Origin: Streptomyces sp. APSN-46.1
Lineage (GTDB): Bacteria; Actinomycetota; Actinomycetes; Streptomycetales; Streptomycetaceae
Assembly: GCF_022815725.1 (NCBI RefSeq)
Contig: NZ_JALGRF010000001.1
Coordinates: forward strand, 186,001 to 250,000
DNA: 64,000 bases
Direction of reading: 5' to 3'
The position numbers were made by a program, and so were the translations under genes. Below, in pieces: positions 10,094-18,243 of this stretch (positions within the stretch are counted from its first letter, which is position 1; every line of letters starts with the position of its first letter). The notes beneath the pieces were generated by a model, which made no database searches, was not told the origin of the DNA, and saw only the letters and a list, made by a program, of their open reading frames with translations.

Positions 10094-10252
10094 TCAGATG
10101 TTGCCCGAGGCGGCCATCCCGATGGTCAGCAGCCCCAGTACCACCCAGCCGAACCACAGCCAGCCGTTGCTGCCGAGGGCCACGGAGTACGTGGCGACGG
10201 CCACCAGAGCGGCGAAGGTCGTGACGGCCATCGCCTTAACGGATCCGGTCAT
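10094..10252 (-). CDS. small membrane protein next to ctaG
   Basis: A 52-residue protein with two hydrophobic segments (MAVTTFAALVAVATYSVAL and WLWFGWVVLGLLTIGMAAS). It starts 32 bases after the ctaG stop on the same strand, so it is probably co-transcribed with ctaG. Small conserved hydrophobic proteins are common beside ctaG in Streptomyces; no function is known to me. The initiation region is not strong (an in-frame ATG with only a short G-rich stretch before it), so the start is tentative. Confidence 0.6.
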   Translation of the reverse strand: MTGSVKAMAVTTFAALVAVATYSVALGSNGWLWFGWVVLGLLTIGMAASGNI

Positions 10253-10284
10253 GCCCCATGGTGCCGCGCGAAGCCGGTCCTCCG

Positions 10285-11247
10285 CTACTGGCCACGCGCT
10301 TGGAGCGAGGCGAGATACGCGTTGTACGCCGCAAGCTCCTGGTCTCCGTCGCGGTCCGCGGCCCGGTCGGAGCGCTTCGCCGCCCGCTGCTCGGAGTGGT
10401 ACCACTGGTAGACGAGCGCGATCAGCACCAGCACCGAGGGGATCTCGCTGAAGGCCCAGGCGATCCCGCCGCCCCACTGCTGGTCCAGCAGGGGGTCGAT
10501 GCCGAGGGAGGCCGGCGGGTTCGCGTACGTCTTGATCATCGGCTCGCTCGCCATCATCAGCGCGATGCCGAAGAAGGCGTGGAAGGGCATGCCCGCGAAG
10601 AGTTCCAGCATCCGCATCACGTAGCCGGGGCGCTGCGGGCCCGGGTCCACGCCCATGATCGGCCAGAAGAAGATGACGCCGACGGCGAGGAAGTGCACCA
10701 TCATCGCTACGTGCCCGGTGCGGCTCTCCATCAGGAAGTCGAACAGCGGGGTGAAGTACAGCGCGTAGAGGCTCGCGATGAACATCGGGATCGTGAAGGC
10801 CGGGTGGGTGATCACCTTCATGTACCGGCTGTGCAGCAGCATCAGGAGCAGCTCGCGCGGACCCTTGCGGCCGCGGGCGGCCGGCGGGAGCGCGCGCAGC
10901 GCCAGCGTCATCGGGGCCCCGAGAAGCAGCAGGATCGGGGTGACCATGCTGATCACCATGTGCTGGACCATGTGCACGCTGAACATGACCATGCCGTAAT
11001 CGTTCAGTTTGGTGCACATCATCAGGATCACGCTCAGCACGCCGAGGGCGAAGGCGACGGTCCGGCCCAGCGGCCAGGAGTCCCCGCGCCGGCGCAGCCG
11101 CAGCACGCCCCAGCCGTAGAGGCCGAGGCCCACCAGGGAGCCGATCAGGAAGAAGGCGTCGAAGGAGAACTCCAGCCCACGCCCGAGAGTGAACGGCGGC
11201 AGGTCCATGTCCATGTGCATGTCCATGCCGTGCCCGCTGTGATCCAT
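10285..11247 (-). CDS. ctaG: cytochrome c oxidase assembly protein CtaG-type
   Basis: A 320-residue polytopic membrane protein of the caa3-type CtaG family (unrelated to Cox11), with about seven hydrophobic helices. It is needed for maturation of cytochrome c oxidase in Gram-positive bacteria, probably in copper handling. The N terminus is rich in His and Met (MDHSGHGMDMHMDMD), a good copper-binding leader. Conserved polar residues inside helices include FSVHMVQHM, HFLAVGVIFFWPIMGVDP and MPFHAFFGIALM. The small hydrophobic gene follows it. An isolated housekeeping position next to pfkA and no cox genes nearby are usual in Streptomyces. Confidence 0.9.
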   Translation of the reverse strand: MDHSGHGMDMHMDMDLPPFTLGRGLEFSFDAFFLIGSLVGLGLYGWGVLRLRRRGDSWPLGRTVAFALGVLSVILMMCTKLNDYGMVMFSVHMVQHMVISMVTPILLLLGAPMTLALRALPPAARGRKGPRELLLMLLHSRYMKVITHPAFTIPMFIASLYALYFTPLFDFLMESRTGHVAMMVHFLAVGVIFFWPIMGVDPGPQRPGYVMRMLELFAGMPFHAFFGIALMMASEPMIKTYANPPASLGIDPLLDQQWGGGIAWAFSEIPSVLVLIALVYQWYHSEQRAAKRSDRAADRDGDQELAAYNAYLASLQARGQ

Positions 11248-11288
11248 CTGTTCACTCCCTTGACCTGTGGTGCCCCACCACAGTAGTG

Positions 11289-11320
11289 CCGCCCCCGGGC
11301 GCTATCGCGTCCGGGGGCGG
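11289..11320 (-). terminator. hairpin downstream of pfkA
   Basis: CCGCCCCCGGGCGC and GCGTCCGGGGGCGG pair into a 14-base stem with a single G-T wobble and a TATC loop. It begins 20 bases past the pfkA stop on the minus strand. There is no U-tract, as is normal for GC-rich actinomycete terminators. Confidence 0.75.
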
Positions 11321-11339
11321 TGACAGAAGGGGGGAAAGA

Positions 11340-12368
11340 TCACAGAACGGTCTCTGCCTCGTCGTAGCGCTCCGACGGGACGGTCTTGAGGGTCTCGACG
11401 GCCTCGGCCAGCGGCACCATCACGATGTCGGTGCCGCGCAGGGCGGTCAGCATCCCGAACTCGCCCCGGTGCGCTGCCTCCACCGCGTGCCAGCCGAAGC
11501 GGGTGGCGAGCACCCGGTCGTACGCGGTGGGCGTGCCGCCGCGCTGGACGTGGCCCAGGATCACGGGGCGGGCCTCCTTGCCGAGCCGGTCCTCCAGCTC
11601 GACGGCGAGCCGGTTGCCGATGCCGGCGAACCGCTCGTGCCCGTACATGTCCGTGCCGCGCTCCTCGACGGCCATCGAGCTGCCCTGGGCGGGCTTGGCG
11701 CCCTCGGAGACGACGACGATCGCGAACCGCTTGCCCGCGGAGAAGCGCTCGCCGACGATCGCCGTGAGCTCCTCGATGTCGAAGGGCCGCTCCGGTACGA
11801 CGATCGCGTGCGCGCCGGCCGCCATGCCCGAGTGCAGGGCGATCCATCCGGTGTGGCGGCCCATGACCTCGACGACCATCACCCGCTGGTGCGACTCGGC
11901 GGTGGTCTTCAGCCGGTCGAGGGCCTCGGTGGCGACACCGACGGCCGTGTCGAAGCCGAAGGTGACGTCGGTGGAGGCGATGTCGTTGTCGATGGTCTTC
12001 GGGACGCCCACGATCGGCAGACCGGCCTGCGAGAGGAGGTTCGCGGCCTTCAGGGTGCCCTCGCCGCCGATCGGGATGATGGCGTCCAGGCCGAGGTCCG
12101 TGACGTGCCCGCGGGCCCGCTCCACGCCGTCGCGCAGATGCGCGGGCTGGACCCGCGAGGAGCCCAGGATCGTGCCGCCACGGGCCAGGATGCCGTTCAC
12201 GGCGTCCAGGTCGAGCTTGCGGTAGTCGCACTCCAGGAGGCCTCGCCAGCCGTCGTGGAATCCGATGACCTCGTCGCCGTGGTCGACGACGGCGCGGTGC
12301 ACGACGGAACGGATGACGGCATTGAGGCCGGGGCAGTCGCCGCCGGAAGTGAGCACACCAATGCGCAT
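11340..12368 (-). CDS. pfkA: 6-phosphofructokinase
   Basis: A 342-residue PFK that phosphorylates fructose 6-phosphate in glycolysis. The ATG is placed to give the canonical MRIGVLTSGGDCPGLNAVIR N terminus; an earlier ATG would add 14 unrelated residues. Key motifs are GGEGTLKAA and PKTIDNDIASTD, then FDTAVGVATEALDRL, MGRHTGWIA and LGHVQRGGTPTAYDR. The combination of glycine in GGEG with lysine in PKTIDND is the intermediate type known from ATP-dependent Streptomyces enzymes, whereas pyrophosphate-dependent forms have aspartate at the glycine position. ATP use is therefore likely but not proven. It is flanked by hairpins on both sides and is monocistronic. Confidence 0.95.
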   Translation of the reverse strand: MRIGVLTSGGDCPGLNAVIRSVVHRAVVDHGDEVIGFHDGWRGLLECDYRKLDLDAVNGILARGGTILGSSRVQPAHLRDGVERARGHVTDLGLDAIIPIGGEGTLKAANLLSQAGLPIVGVPKTIDNDIASTDVTFGFDTAVGVATEALDRLKTTAESHQRVMVVEVMGRHTGWIALHSGMAAGAHAIVVPERPFDIEELTAIVGERFSAGKRFAIVVVSEGAKPAQGSSMAVEERGTDMYGHERFAGIGNRLAVELEDRLGKEARPVILGHVQRGGTPTAYDRVLATRFGWHAVEAAHRGEFGMLTALRGTDIVMVPLAEAVETLKTVPSERYDEAETVL

Positions 12369-12400
12369 GGCAGGGAAAACCTTTGCAACGTGGGCCGACG

Positions 12401-12420
12401 ACCGGACCACGTCGTCCGGT
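12401..12420. promoter_or_regulatory. inverted repeat upstream of pfkA
   Basis: ACCGGAC-cacgtc-GTCCGGT is a perfect 7-6-7 inverted repeat located 33 bases upstream of the pfkA start, the right place for an operator or a 5'-leader hairpin. No regulator can be assigned. Confidence 0.4.
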
Positions 12421-12507
12421 TGGAACTACCCGTCACCCTACAAGCGGATCCGCACCGGACTGAACCATCCTCCACATGCTGGTCAGATCCGTCGTGCGAA
12501 CGCACGT

Positions 12508-12540
12508 CGGCCCGGACTTCCCCAAGGGAAATCCGGGCCG
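12508..12540 (-). terminator. hairpin downstream of gatD
   Basis: CGGCCCGGACTTCCC and GGGAAATCCGGGCCG form a 15-base stem with one internal C-A mismatch and a CAA loop. It lies about 40 bases past the gatD stop and separates the murT-gatD operon from pfkA. Confidence 0.75.
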
Positions 12541-12582
12541 AAGCAGCGCCGAACGCGCGGTGGCGCAGGCGTTGTACGGGCG

Positions 12583-13311
12583 TTACGCCGGCTGCGTGGC
12601 GGCCGCGATGCGCTCGGCGCGCAGCGCGTCGTACCACCGGTCGTCGGCGGGCGGCAGCGCGTTCACGTCGAGGGCCAGCTTCAGCAGCAGGTCCGCGATC
12701 TGCGGGTTGCGGGCCATCACGGGGCCGTGCATGTACGTGCCGAAGACCGTCTCGTTGTACGCGCCCTCCGTGCCGTCGCCGGTGCCGTTGCCGCGGCCGA
12801 GCCGGGTGCGGGCGAACGGCCGCGCCGTCGGGCCGAGGTGGGTGACGCCCTGGTGGTTCTCGAAGCCCGTCAGCTGGGGCAGGCCGAGCCGCGGGTCGAT
12901 GTCGGCGAGGACGTCGCCGACGCACCGCTCGCCCTCGCCGCGCACGGTCTCGACGTCCAGCAGGCCCAGGCCCTCCTGGCGCTGGCCGACGTCGTTGACG
13001 AACGCCTTGCCGAGGATCTGGTAACCGGCGCAGACGGAGAAGACGATCGCCCCGTTCGAGACGGCGCGCTCCAGACCGCCGTCACGCAGCAGCCGCTCGG
13101 CGGCCAGCCGCTGCGGCCGGTCCTCGCCGCCGCCGATCAGGTAGATGTCGCCCGAGGTGGGGATGGGCTGGTCACTGCGGACGTCCACGCGGTGGACGTC
13201 CAGGCCCCGCTGGCGGGCCCGGCGCTCCACGACGAGGGCGTTGCCCTGGTCACCGTACGTGCTCAGCAGGTCCGGGTAGACCCACACCAGACGCAGGCTG
13301 TTGTCGCTCAT
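12583..13311 (-). CDS. gatD: lipid II isoglutaminyl synthase, glutaminase subunit
   Basis: A 242-residue class I glutamine amidotransferase (GatD). With MurT it amidates D-glutamate of lipid II to D-isoglutamine during cell wall synthesis. The catalytic cysteine lies in VFSVCAGYQILG, the histidine region is TYMHGPVMARNP, and the upstream ammonia-binding GFENHQG element is also present. The N terminus MSDNSLRLVWVYPDLLSTYGD is characteristic of actinobacterial GatD. The gene follows murT by 32 bases on the same strand. Length and motifs are complete. Confidence 0.93.
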   Translation of the reverse strand: MSDNSLRLVWVYPDLLSTYGDQGNALVVERRARQRGLDVHRVDVRSDQPIPTSGDIYLIGGGEDRPQRLAAERLLRDGGLERAVSNGAIVFSVCAGYQILGKAFVNDVGQRQEGLGLLDVETVRGEGERCVGDVLADIDPRLGLPQLTGFENHQGVTHLGPTARPFARTRLGRGNGTGDGTEGAYNETVFGTYMHGPVMARNPQIADLLLKLALDVNALPPADDRWYDALRAERIAAATQPA

Positions 13312-13343
13312 GCTGTTGTCCTCTGCGGTTTCAGGTGAGAGTT

Positions 13344-14582
13344 CTAGTTGCCGACCCGGCGGCGCACGTCCTGGAAGGCGGTGTAGTTGGCGATCAGCTC
13401 GATCTGTCCGGGCGGCGCCAGCTGCACGGCCTCGTCGAGGGTCTCGCACACCCGGAAGTCCAGGCCCGCGACCTCAAGGCGGACCGCGAGGTCCAGCTTG
13501 CGGTCACCGATCACGAAGATGGGGTGGCCGGCCAGGCGGGGGTAGTCCACGTCCCAGAGCCAGGAGGTGTCGGTGCCGTCGGCGCCCCGCGCGTTCACCG
13601 AGAGGATCACCGGGGTCGGCGGCGGGTCGATCAGGGAAAACGTTTCGAGCCAGCCCGCCGGGTTCTTGGCGAGCAGCAGCCGCAGCTCACGGCCCTGGAA
13701 GCTGACGACGTCGTAGCGGCCGGCGACGGCCTGCACCTGGTACATCCGCTCCAGCGCGACCTGCGGCGGCACACCGAAGACCGCGGCCACGGCGGCCGAG
13801 GTCGCGGCGTTCGCCTTGTTGGCGCGGCCGGGCAGCTGGAGGTGGATCGGCCAGGCCGAGCCGTGCGGGTCCAGGACGTGGTCTCCGGACAGCACCCAGC
13901 TGGGGACGGGGCGGCGGAAGCCGCACTCGCCGCAGAACCAGTCGTCGCCGGGGCGCTGCATGACGCCACCGCAGGAGGGGCACGACCAGGCGTCGTCCTT
14001 CCACTCCTGACCGGCCGCGACCCACACCACGTTCTGCGAGGAGGAGGCCGACCACACGATCAGGGGGTCGTCGCAGTTCGCGACGATGACCGCCTTGGAG
14101 CCCTGGAGGCCCTCGCGCCACTTCTCGGCGAGCATGCGGGTCTCGGCGGCCCGGTCCAGCTGGTCCCGGGAGAGGTTCAGCAGGGCGATCACCTTGGGGG
14201 TGACGTCCCGGGCCACGCCCGCCAGGTACTTCTCATCGACCTCGATGACGCCGTACTTGGCGTCGGAGCCGCCCGCCAGCGCCGAGGTGATACCGGCCGG
14301 CATGTTCGCGCCGAGCGCGTTGGACACGACCGGACCGCTGGCCCGCAGGGCCTCCGCGATCAGCCGGGTCGTCGTGGTCTTGCCGTTCGTCGCGGAGACG
14401 AGGACGACATCGAGATGCTGCGCCAGCGCTCCGAGCAGATCGGGGTCGAGCTTGAGTGCGACCTTGCCACCGATCACCGATCCGCTTCCGCGTCCCGCGG
14501 CCCGCGACACCGCCGCCGCGGCCTTGCCCGCCGTCACGGCCAGCTTGGCCCGCGGCGAAAGCGGCTCTGTGTTGCCTGCCAT
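13344..14582 (-). CDS. murT: lipid II isoglutaminyl synthase, Mur ligase subunit
   Basis: A 412-residue Mur-ligase-like protein (MurT). The ATP-binding loop SATNGKTTTTRL is near residue 60, and there is a DUF1727 C-terminal domain. A Cys4 zinc ribbon (CPSCGG ... WFCGECGF) in the middle of the protein is diagnostic of MurT and absent from MurC-F. It activates the D-Glu carboxyl of lipid II with ATP for amidation by ammonia from GatD. The ATG follows AAGGAGG. It is divergent from def across a 123-base spacer that should hold both promoters. Confidence 0.94.
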   Translation of the reverse strand: MAGNTEPLSPRAKLAVTAGKAAAAVSRAAGRGSGSVIGGKVALKLDPDLLGALAQHLDVVLVSATNGKTTTTRLIAEALRASGPVVSNALGANMPAGITSALAGGSDAKYGVIEVDEKYLAGVARDVTPKVIALLNLSRDQLDRAAETRMLAEKWREGLQGSKAVIVANCDDPLIVWSASSSQNVVWVAAGQEWKDDAWSCPSCGGVMQRPGDDWFCGECGFRRPVPSWVLSGDHVLDPHGSAWPIHLQLPGRANKANAATSAAVAAVFGVPPQVALERMYQVQAVAGRYDVVSFQGRELRLLLAKNPAGWLETFSLIDPPPTPVILSVNARGADGTDTSWLWDVDYPRLAGHPIFVIGDRKLDLAVRLEVAGLDFRVCETLDEAVQLAPPGQIELIANYTAFQDVRRRVGN

Positions 14583-14705
14583 CGTCCCTTGTCCTCCTTG
14601 CGTCGGTCGGCCCCAGCCTATCCAGTACCGGCCGGAGCCTTGACCGCGGCGCCCCAGGGACGTCGCGGATCTCCTCATATATTCGCCCGTCGTACCCTTA
14701 CGGCC

Positions 14706-15263
14706 ATGCGACAGCGCCCCATTCCCGGTACCACCGGCCTCGTCCGCACCATGAGCCTGCTGGGCGATCCGGTGCTCCACTCGGGCTGCGCGGAGGTCAC
14801 CGAATTCGGCCCGGCCCTCGACCGGCTCATCGAGGACATGTTCGCCACGATGTACGCCGCCGAGGGCGTCGGCCTCGCCGCGAACCAGATCGGCGTCGGA
14901 CAGCGGGTGTTCGTCTACGACTGCCCCGACGACGACGATGTCCGCCATGTCGGGCACATCGTCAACCCGCGGCTGGTTTCCGCTGACGGCGACGAGTTCC
15001 GCGGCCCCGAGGGCTGCCTGTCGCTGCCCGGCCTGGAGGCGGGAACGGTCCGCTTCGACCGCGCCGTCGTCGAGGGGGTCACCTCCGACGGCACGCCCGT
15101 CCGCGTCGAGGGCACCGGGTTCTTCGCGCGCTGCCTTCAGCACGAGTGCGATCACCTTGCGGGGACCGTGTACGCGGACCGGGTGACGGGGCTGCGCGGC
15201 CGTCGCCTGCGGCGGGCGATCCGCAGGACGCCGTGGGGCAAGTCCAGCCTCGCCGGCGTTTGA
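14706..15263 (+). CDS. def: peptide deformylase
   Basis: A 185-residue peptide deformylase, which removes the N-formyl group from nascent proteins using a ferrous ion. All three motifs are present: GVGLAANQIG (motif 1), EGCLSLPG with the metal-binding cysteine (motif 2) and QHECDHL with the two metal histidines and catalytic glutamate (motif 3). The C-terminal tail is basic (RLRRAIRRTPWGKSS). The stop codon lies inside a hairpin-forming repeat at 15244-15274, so terminator and coding end overlap. Streptomyces usually have several def paralogues; this is one of the ordinary ones. Confidence 0.94.
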   Translation: MRQRPIPGTTGLVRTMSLLGDPVLHSGCAEVTEFGPALDRLIEDMFATMYAAEGVGLAANQIGVGQRVFVYDCPDDDDVRHVGHIVNPRLVSADGDEFRGPEGCLSLPGLEAGTVRFDRAVVEGVTSDGTPVRVEGTGFFARCLQHECDHLAGTVYADRVTGLRGRRLRRAIRRTPWGKSSLAGV

Positions 15264-15274
15264 GGCGAGGCTGG
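15244..15274. repeat. Streptomyces-type intergenic hairpin repeat overlapping the def stop
   Basis: CCAGCCTCGCC and GGCGAGGCTGG form an 11-base stem around GGCGTTTGA, and the TGA in the loop is the def stop codon. The core (CCGGCGTTTGAGG flanked by GC arms) resembles a short palindromic repeat that recurs downstream of many Streptomyces genes. A further partial copy (GGCGAGGCTGGA) follows at 15283-15294. It probably acts as the transcription terminator between def and the convergent TetR gene. Confidence 0.7.
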
Positions 15275-15299
15275 ATGTGGCCGGCGAGGCTGGAGGGGG

Positions 15300-15944
15300 T
15301 CAGAAGCCCGGGCCGTCGAGGCGGTTGCCGGCTGTGGCCAGGCGGCCCCAGAGGAGGTCGGTGAGGCCGGTGACCAGCTCCGCGCGTTCGCAGGGGCGTT
15401 CGCCGAGCCACCAGTCGCCGGCGGCGTGCATCATGCCGACGATGCCGTGGCCCCAGACGCGGGCGAGGCGTTCGCCGCCGGGGCCGAGGTCCACCCGCTC
15501 GCCGATCACCTGGGCCAGCTCCTCGCCGAGCCGGCGCAGCAGCGGGGCCGAATGCAGGCCCACGTCGAAACCGCGCTCGGTCGCCTGGGAGTCCTCGGCC
15601 GGGTGCATCAGGAAGCGGTACACCTGCGGGCGGGCCTCGATGGCGGCGAGGTAGGTGTCGAGGGTGGCCTCCACCCGGCGCCGGCGCTCGGCCGGGGCGT
15701 CCAGCGCGGCCCGCAGCGAGCCGAGCAGGGCGTCGGTGTGACGGACGGCGAGCGCCTGGTAGAGGCCCGCCTTGTCGCCGAAGTGCCGGTAGAGGATCGG
15801 CTTCGTGATGCCGGCCTCCGCCGCGATGGCGTTCATGGACGCCTTGGGGCCGTCCCTGAGGACGACCCGGTCGGCCGCCTCGAGCAGTTCCCGCCGGCGG
15901 CGATCGGCCGCTCCCGGCTCGCCGGCCTGCTGCGTGGTCTCCAT
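15300..15944 (-). CDS. TetR-family regulator, probable repressor of the adjacent acyl-CoA dehydrogenase
   Basis: A 214-residue TetR protein. The HTH is in residues about 18-65 (RRELLEAADRVVLRDG ... AIAAEAGITKPILYRHFGDKAGLY), followed by an all-helical ligand domain. It starts at an ATG preceded by GGGAGAG and is divergent from an acyl-CoA dehydrogenase gene. The shared spacer contains two nearly identical inverted repeats (16065-16079 and 16100-16114). This architecture fits autoregulation plus control of the dehydrogenase, with an acyl-CoA as the likely ligand by analogy with fatty-acid-responsive TetR proteins of actinobacteria; ligand and binding are inferred. Confidence 0.85.
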   Translation of the reverse strand: METTQQAGEPGAADRRRRELLEAADRVVLRDGPKASMNAIAAEAGITKPILYRHFGDKAGLYQALAVRHTDALLGSLRAALDAPAERRRRVEATLDTYLAAIEARPQVYRFLMHPAEDSQATERGFDVGLHSAPLLRRLGEELAQVIGERVDLGPGGERLARVWGHGIVGMMHAAGDWWLGERPCERAELVTGLTDLLWGRLATAGNRLDGPGF

Positions 15945-16054
15945 GACGTGTTTCTCTCCCCGCCCTTGCGATGTGCGTGACGCCCACGCAACGTAACACC
16001 CCGCACACCCTGGCGATCGACTCGGCGTCCTCCCCCGGGGCGGACCGACCGCGC

Positions 16055-16114
16055 TTGACAGTGCTTACTCGCCGGTAACAGACTGTGGCCACCGTTCGGG
16101 TTACCGGTAGTAAC
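16055..16114 (+). promoter_or_regulatory. promoter with two TetR-type operators
   Basis: A consensus -35 TTGACA (16055-16060) is followed by TTACTCGCCGGTAAC (16065-16079), and GTTACCGGTAGTAAC lies at 16100-16114. Read on opposite strands, the two sites share TTACT..CCGGTAAC. The first sits where the spacer and -10 of the TTGACA promoter should be, so a bound TetR protein would block it. A weak -10 (TAACAG) overlaps the first site. Confidence 0.65.
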
Positions 16115-16163
16115 AACGCCTGCCGACTACCGCGACAACACATGTGAGACAGCTGGAGGGGAC

Positions 16164-17393
16164 ATGGCGGAGTTCACCATGGAGCTCAACGACGACCAGA
16201 AGCAGGTGCGGGACTGGATCCACGGCTTCGCCGCCGACGTCATCCGGCCCGCCGCCGCGGAATGGGACGAGCGTGAGGAGACTCCATGGCCCGTCATCCA
16301 GGAAGCCGCGAAGGTCGGCATCTACTCGCTCGACTTCTACGCGCAGCAGTTCTTCGACCCGACGGGCCTCGGCATCCCGATGGCGATGGAGGAGCTCTTC
16401 TGGGGTGACGCCGGCATCGCCCTGTCGATCGTCGGCACCGGGCTGGCCGCCATCGGAGTCGTGGCCAACGGCACCGAGGAGCAGATCGGCACCTGGATCC
16501 CGCAGATGTACGGGACTCCCGACGACGTGAAGGTCGCCGCCTTCTGCTCCTCCGAGCCCGACGCGGGCTCCGACGTCGGCGCCATGCGCACGCGTGCCGT
16601 CTACGACGAGGCGAAGGACGAGTGGGTCCTCAACGGCACCAAGACCTGGGCGACCAACGGCGGCATCGCCAACGTCCACATCGTCGTCGCCGTGGTGGAC
16701 CCGGAGCTCGGGACGAAGGGGCACGCCTCCTTCATCGTGCCGCCGAACACCCCCGGCCTGTCCCAGGGGCAGAAGTTCAAGAAGCACGGCATCCGCGCCT
16801 CGCACACCGCCGAGGTGGTGCTGGAGGACTGCCGGATCCCCGGCTCCTGCCTGCTCGGCGGCAAGGACAAGCTGGACGAGCGCCTCGCGCGGGCCCGCGA
16901 GCGGGCCAGGGCGGGCGGCGGCGAGAGGGTGAAGAACGCCGCCATGGCCACCTTCGAGGCCTCTCGCCCGGCCGTCGGTGCCATGGCCGTCGGCACCGCG
17001 CGCGCCGCGTACGAGGTGGCCCTCGACTACGCCAGGACCCGGACCCAGTTCGGCCGGCCGATCATCGACAACCAGGGCGTGGCCTTCCAACTCGCCGATA
17101 TGCGCACCCAGATCGACGCGGCCCGGCTGCTGGTGTGGCGGGCCTCCTGGATGGCGGTCGCGGGCAAGCCGTTCACCTCGGCGGAGGGCTCGATGTCGAA
17201 GCTCTTCGCCAGCGAGGTGGCCAAGAAGGTCACCGCGCAGGCGGTGCAGATCCTCGGCGGCAACGGCTTCACCCGCGAGTACCCGGTGGAGCGGATGCAC
17301 CGTGACAGCGCGATCTACACGATCTTCGAGGGGACCAGCGAGATCCAGCGGCTGGTGATCGCCCGCACGATCTCGGACATGCCGATCCGCTAG
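16164..17393 (+). CDS. acyl-CoA dehydrogenase
   Basis: A 409-residue FAD-dependent acyl-CoA dehydrogenase, which introduces the 2,3-double bond in beta-oxidation or a related pathway. Visible are the N-terminal helical domain (ELNDDQKQVRDWIHGFAADV), the flavin-binding FCSSEPDAGSDVGAMRTRA segment, KTWATNGGIANVHIVVA, and the C-terminal GGNGFTREYPVERMHRDS and IFEGTSEIQRLVIAR with the catalytic-type glutamate. A GGAGGGG Shine-Dalgarno precedes the ATG. It is monocistronic, ended by a perfect 17-base hairpin, and probably controlled by the divergent TetR gene. Chain-length specificity cannot be read from the sequence. Confidence 0.92.
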   Translation: MAEFTMELNDDQKQVRDWIHGFAADVIRPAAAEWDEREETPWPVIQEAAKVGIYSLDFYAQQFFDPTGLGIPMAMEELFWGDAGIALSIVGTGLAAIGVVANGTEEQIGTWIPQMYGTPDDVKVAAFCSSEPDAGSDVGAMRTRAVYDEAKDEWVLNGTKTWATNGGIANVHIVVAVVDPELGTKGHASFIVPPNTPGLSQGQKFKKHGIRASHTAEVVLEDCRIPGSCLLGGKDKLDERLARARERARAGGGERVKNAAMATFEASRPAVGAMAVGTARAAYEVALDYARTRTQFGRPIIDNQGVAFQLADMRTQIDAARLLVWRASWMAVAGKPFTSAEGSMSKLFASEVAKKVTAQAVQILGGNGFTREYPVERMHRDSAIYTIFEGTSEIQRLVIARTISDMPIR

Positions 17394-17408
17394 CCGCGGG
17401 TCTGTGGT

Positions 17409-17447
17409 GGCGCCCCCCGGACACCGTCGCGGTGTCCGGGGGGCGCC
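17409..17447. terminator. bidirectional terminator between convergent genes
   Basis: GGCGCCCCCCGGACACC and its exact complement form a perfect 17-base stem around GTCGC. It lies between the acyl-CoA dehydrogenase and the convergent membrane protein gene and can serve both. Confidence 0.85.
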
Positions 17448-17457
17448 GACGTCCGCC

Positions 17458-18243
17458 TCAGTCCTCGCGCAGCGGCGTCAGGCAGGACAGCCCGTACCCG
17501 CCGGGGCCGTACTTGGGGTCGGCGAGGTAGCCGCCGGCCGCGCAGGGCCTGTCGCCGTCCAGCAGCTTGCCGACACGGTACTCGGCGCGGGGCGAGCCGC
17601 AGTCGGTGACCACCAGCTCCTGGTCCTTCAGGGTGCCCACGTTCTGTACGCACTGCCCCGGGGACAGCGTCGGCGGCTTGTCGTCACCCACCAGCAGGCC
17701 GAGCACGATCAGCGCCGGGATCCCCAGGACGATCAGCAGCGCCGGTACGAGGAACAGCAGCGCCGGGCCGCGCCGCCACAGCGGCTTGCCCGGGTCAAGC
17801 GCGGGCCGGAAGCCGCCCGCCGGGGCCGGGAGCCTGCGGAAGGCGGCGCGCGGGCCGAGGTTCATCAGCAGCGTGACGGGCGTGATGAAGAACGACAGCG
17901 GCCCCCACCAGCCCTGCCACAGGGTGTCCCCGGACATGCGTCGGTAGGTGGAGAGCCCGCAGTCGCGGCAGAACGGCCCCGGCAGGCTCAGGAACCGCAT
18001 GATCACGATGAAGCCCTGGTGGCCGCGTACGGTCGCGTGCGCGGCCGGATAGGCCCCGCAGAAGCGGCAGCCGGCCATGCCCTGGGGCGGCGGATAGGCG
18101 GGGCCGTACGGGACGGGCGGCGGTGCCTGCCATCCGTACGGTGCCTGCTGCGGCGGCACGGAGTACGGGCCCTGGGGCCAGCCCTGCTGGGGAGCGTGCG
18201 GGGGATGGGGGCCGGCGCCGTACTGCGGTGGCGGAGTGGCCAC
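17458..18243 (-). CDS. membrane protein with Pro-rich N terminus and septum-formation (LppU-like) C-terminal domain
   Basis: A 261-residue protein. The start is a GTG behind GAGGAG. Residues 1-75 are Pro/Gly/Tyr-rich and probably disordered. There follow two Cys pairs (CRFCGAYPA and CRDCGLSTY) that look like a zinc-ribbon pair, then hydrophobic segments (about WWGPLSFFITPVTLLMN and ALLFLVPALLIVLGIPALIVLGLLV), and an outside domain with GQCVQN, VVTDCGSPRAEYRVG and CAAGGY. The last part resembles the septum-formation/LppU family, in which the cysteines form disulfides outside the cell. The function is unknown. The Cys-pair plus TM design resembles other Streptomyces membrane proteins with a cytoplasmic zinc ribbon. 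Confidence 0.65.
   Translation of the reverse strand: MATPPPQYGAGPHPPHAPQQGWPQGPYSVPPQQAPYGWQAPPPVPYGPAYPPPQGMAGCRFCGAYPAAHATVRGHQGFIVIMRFLSLPGPFCRDCGLSTYRRMSGDTLWQGWWGPLSFFITPVTLLMNLGPRAAFRRLPAPAGGFRPALDPGKPLWRRGPALLFLVPALLIVLGIPALIVLGLLVGDDKPPTLSPGQCVQNVGTLKDQELVVTDCGSPRAEYRVGKLLDGDRPCAAGGYLADPKYGPGGYGLSCLTPLRED

Noticed and set aside
10253..11017. Minus-strand frame running upstream of the small membrane protein through ctaG
   Set aside because: The upstream part is an out-of-frame shadow of ctaG; only the last 52 codons look like protein.
11340..12368. Phosphofructokinase considered as pyrophosphate-dependent because of the lysine in PKTIDND
   Set aside because: The glycine in GGEG, rather than aspartate, indicates the ATP-using type known from Streptomyces, although this was not tested.
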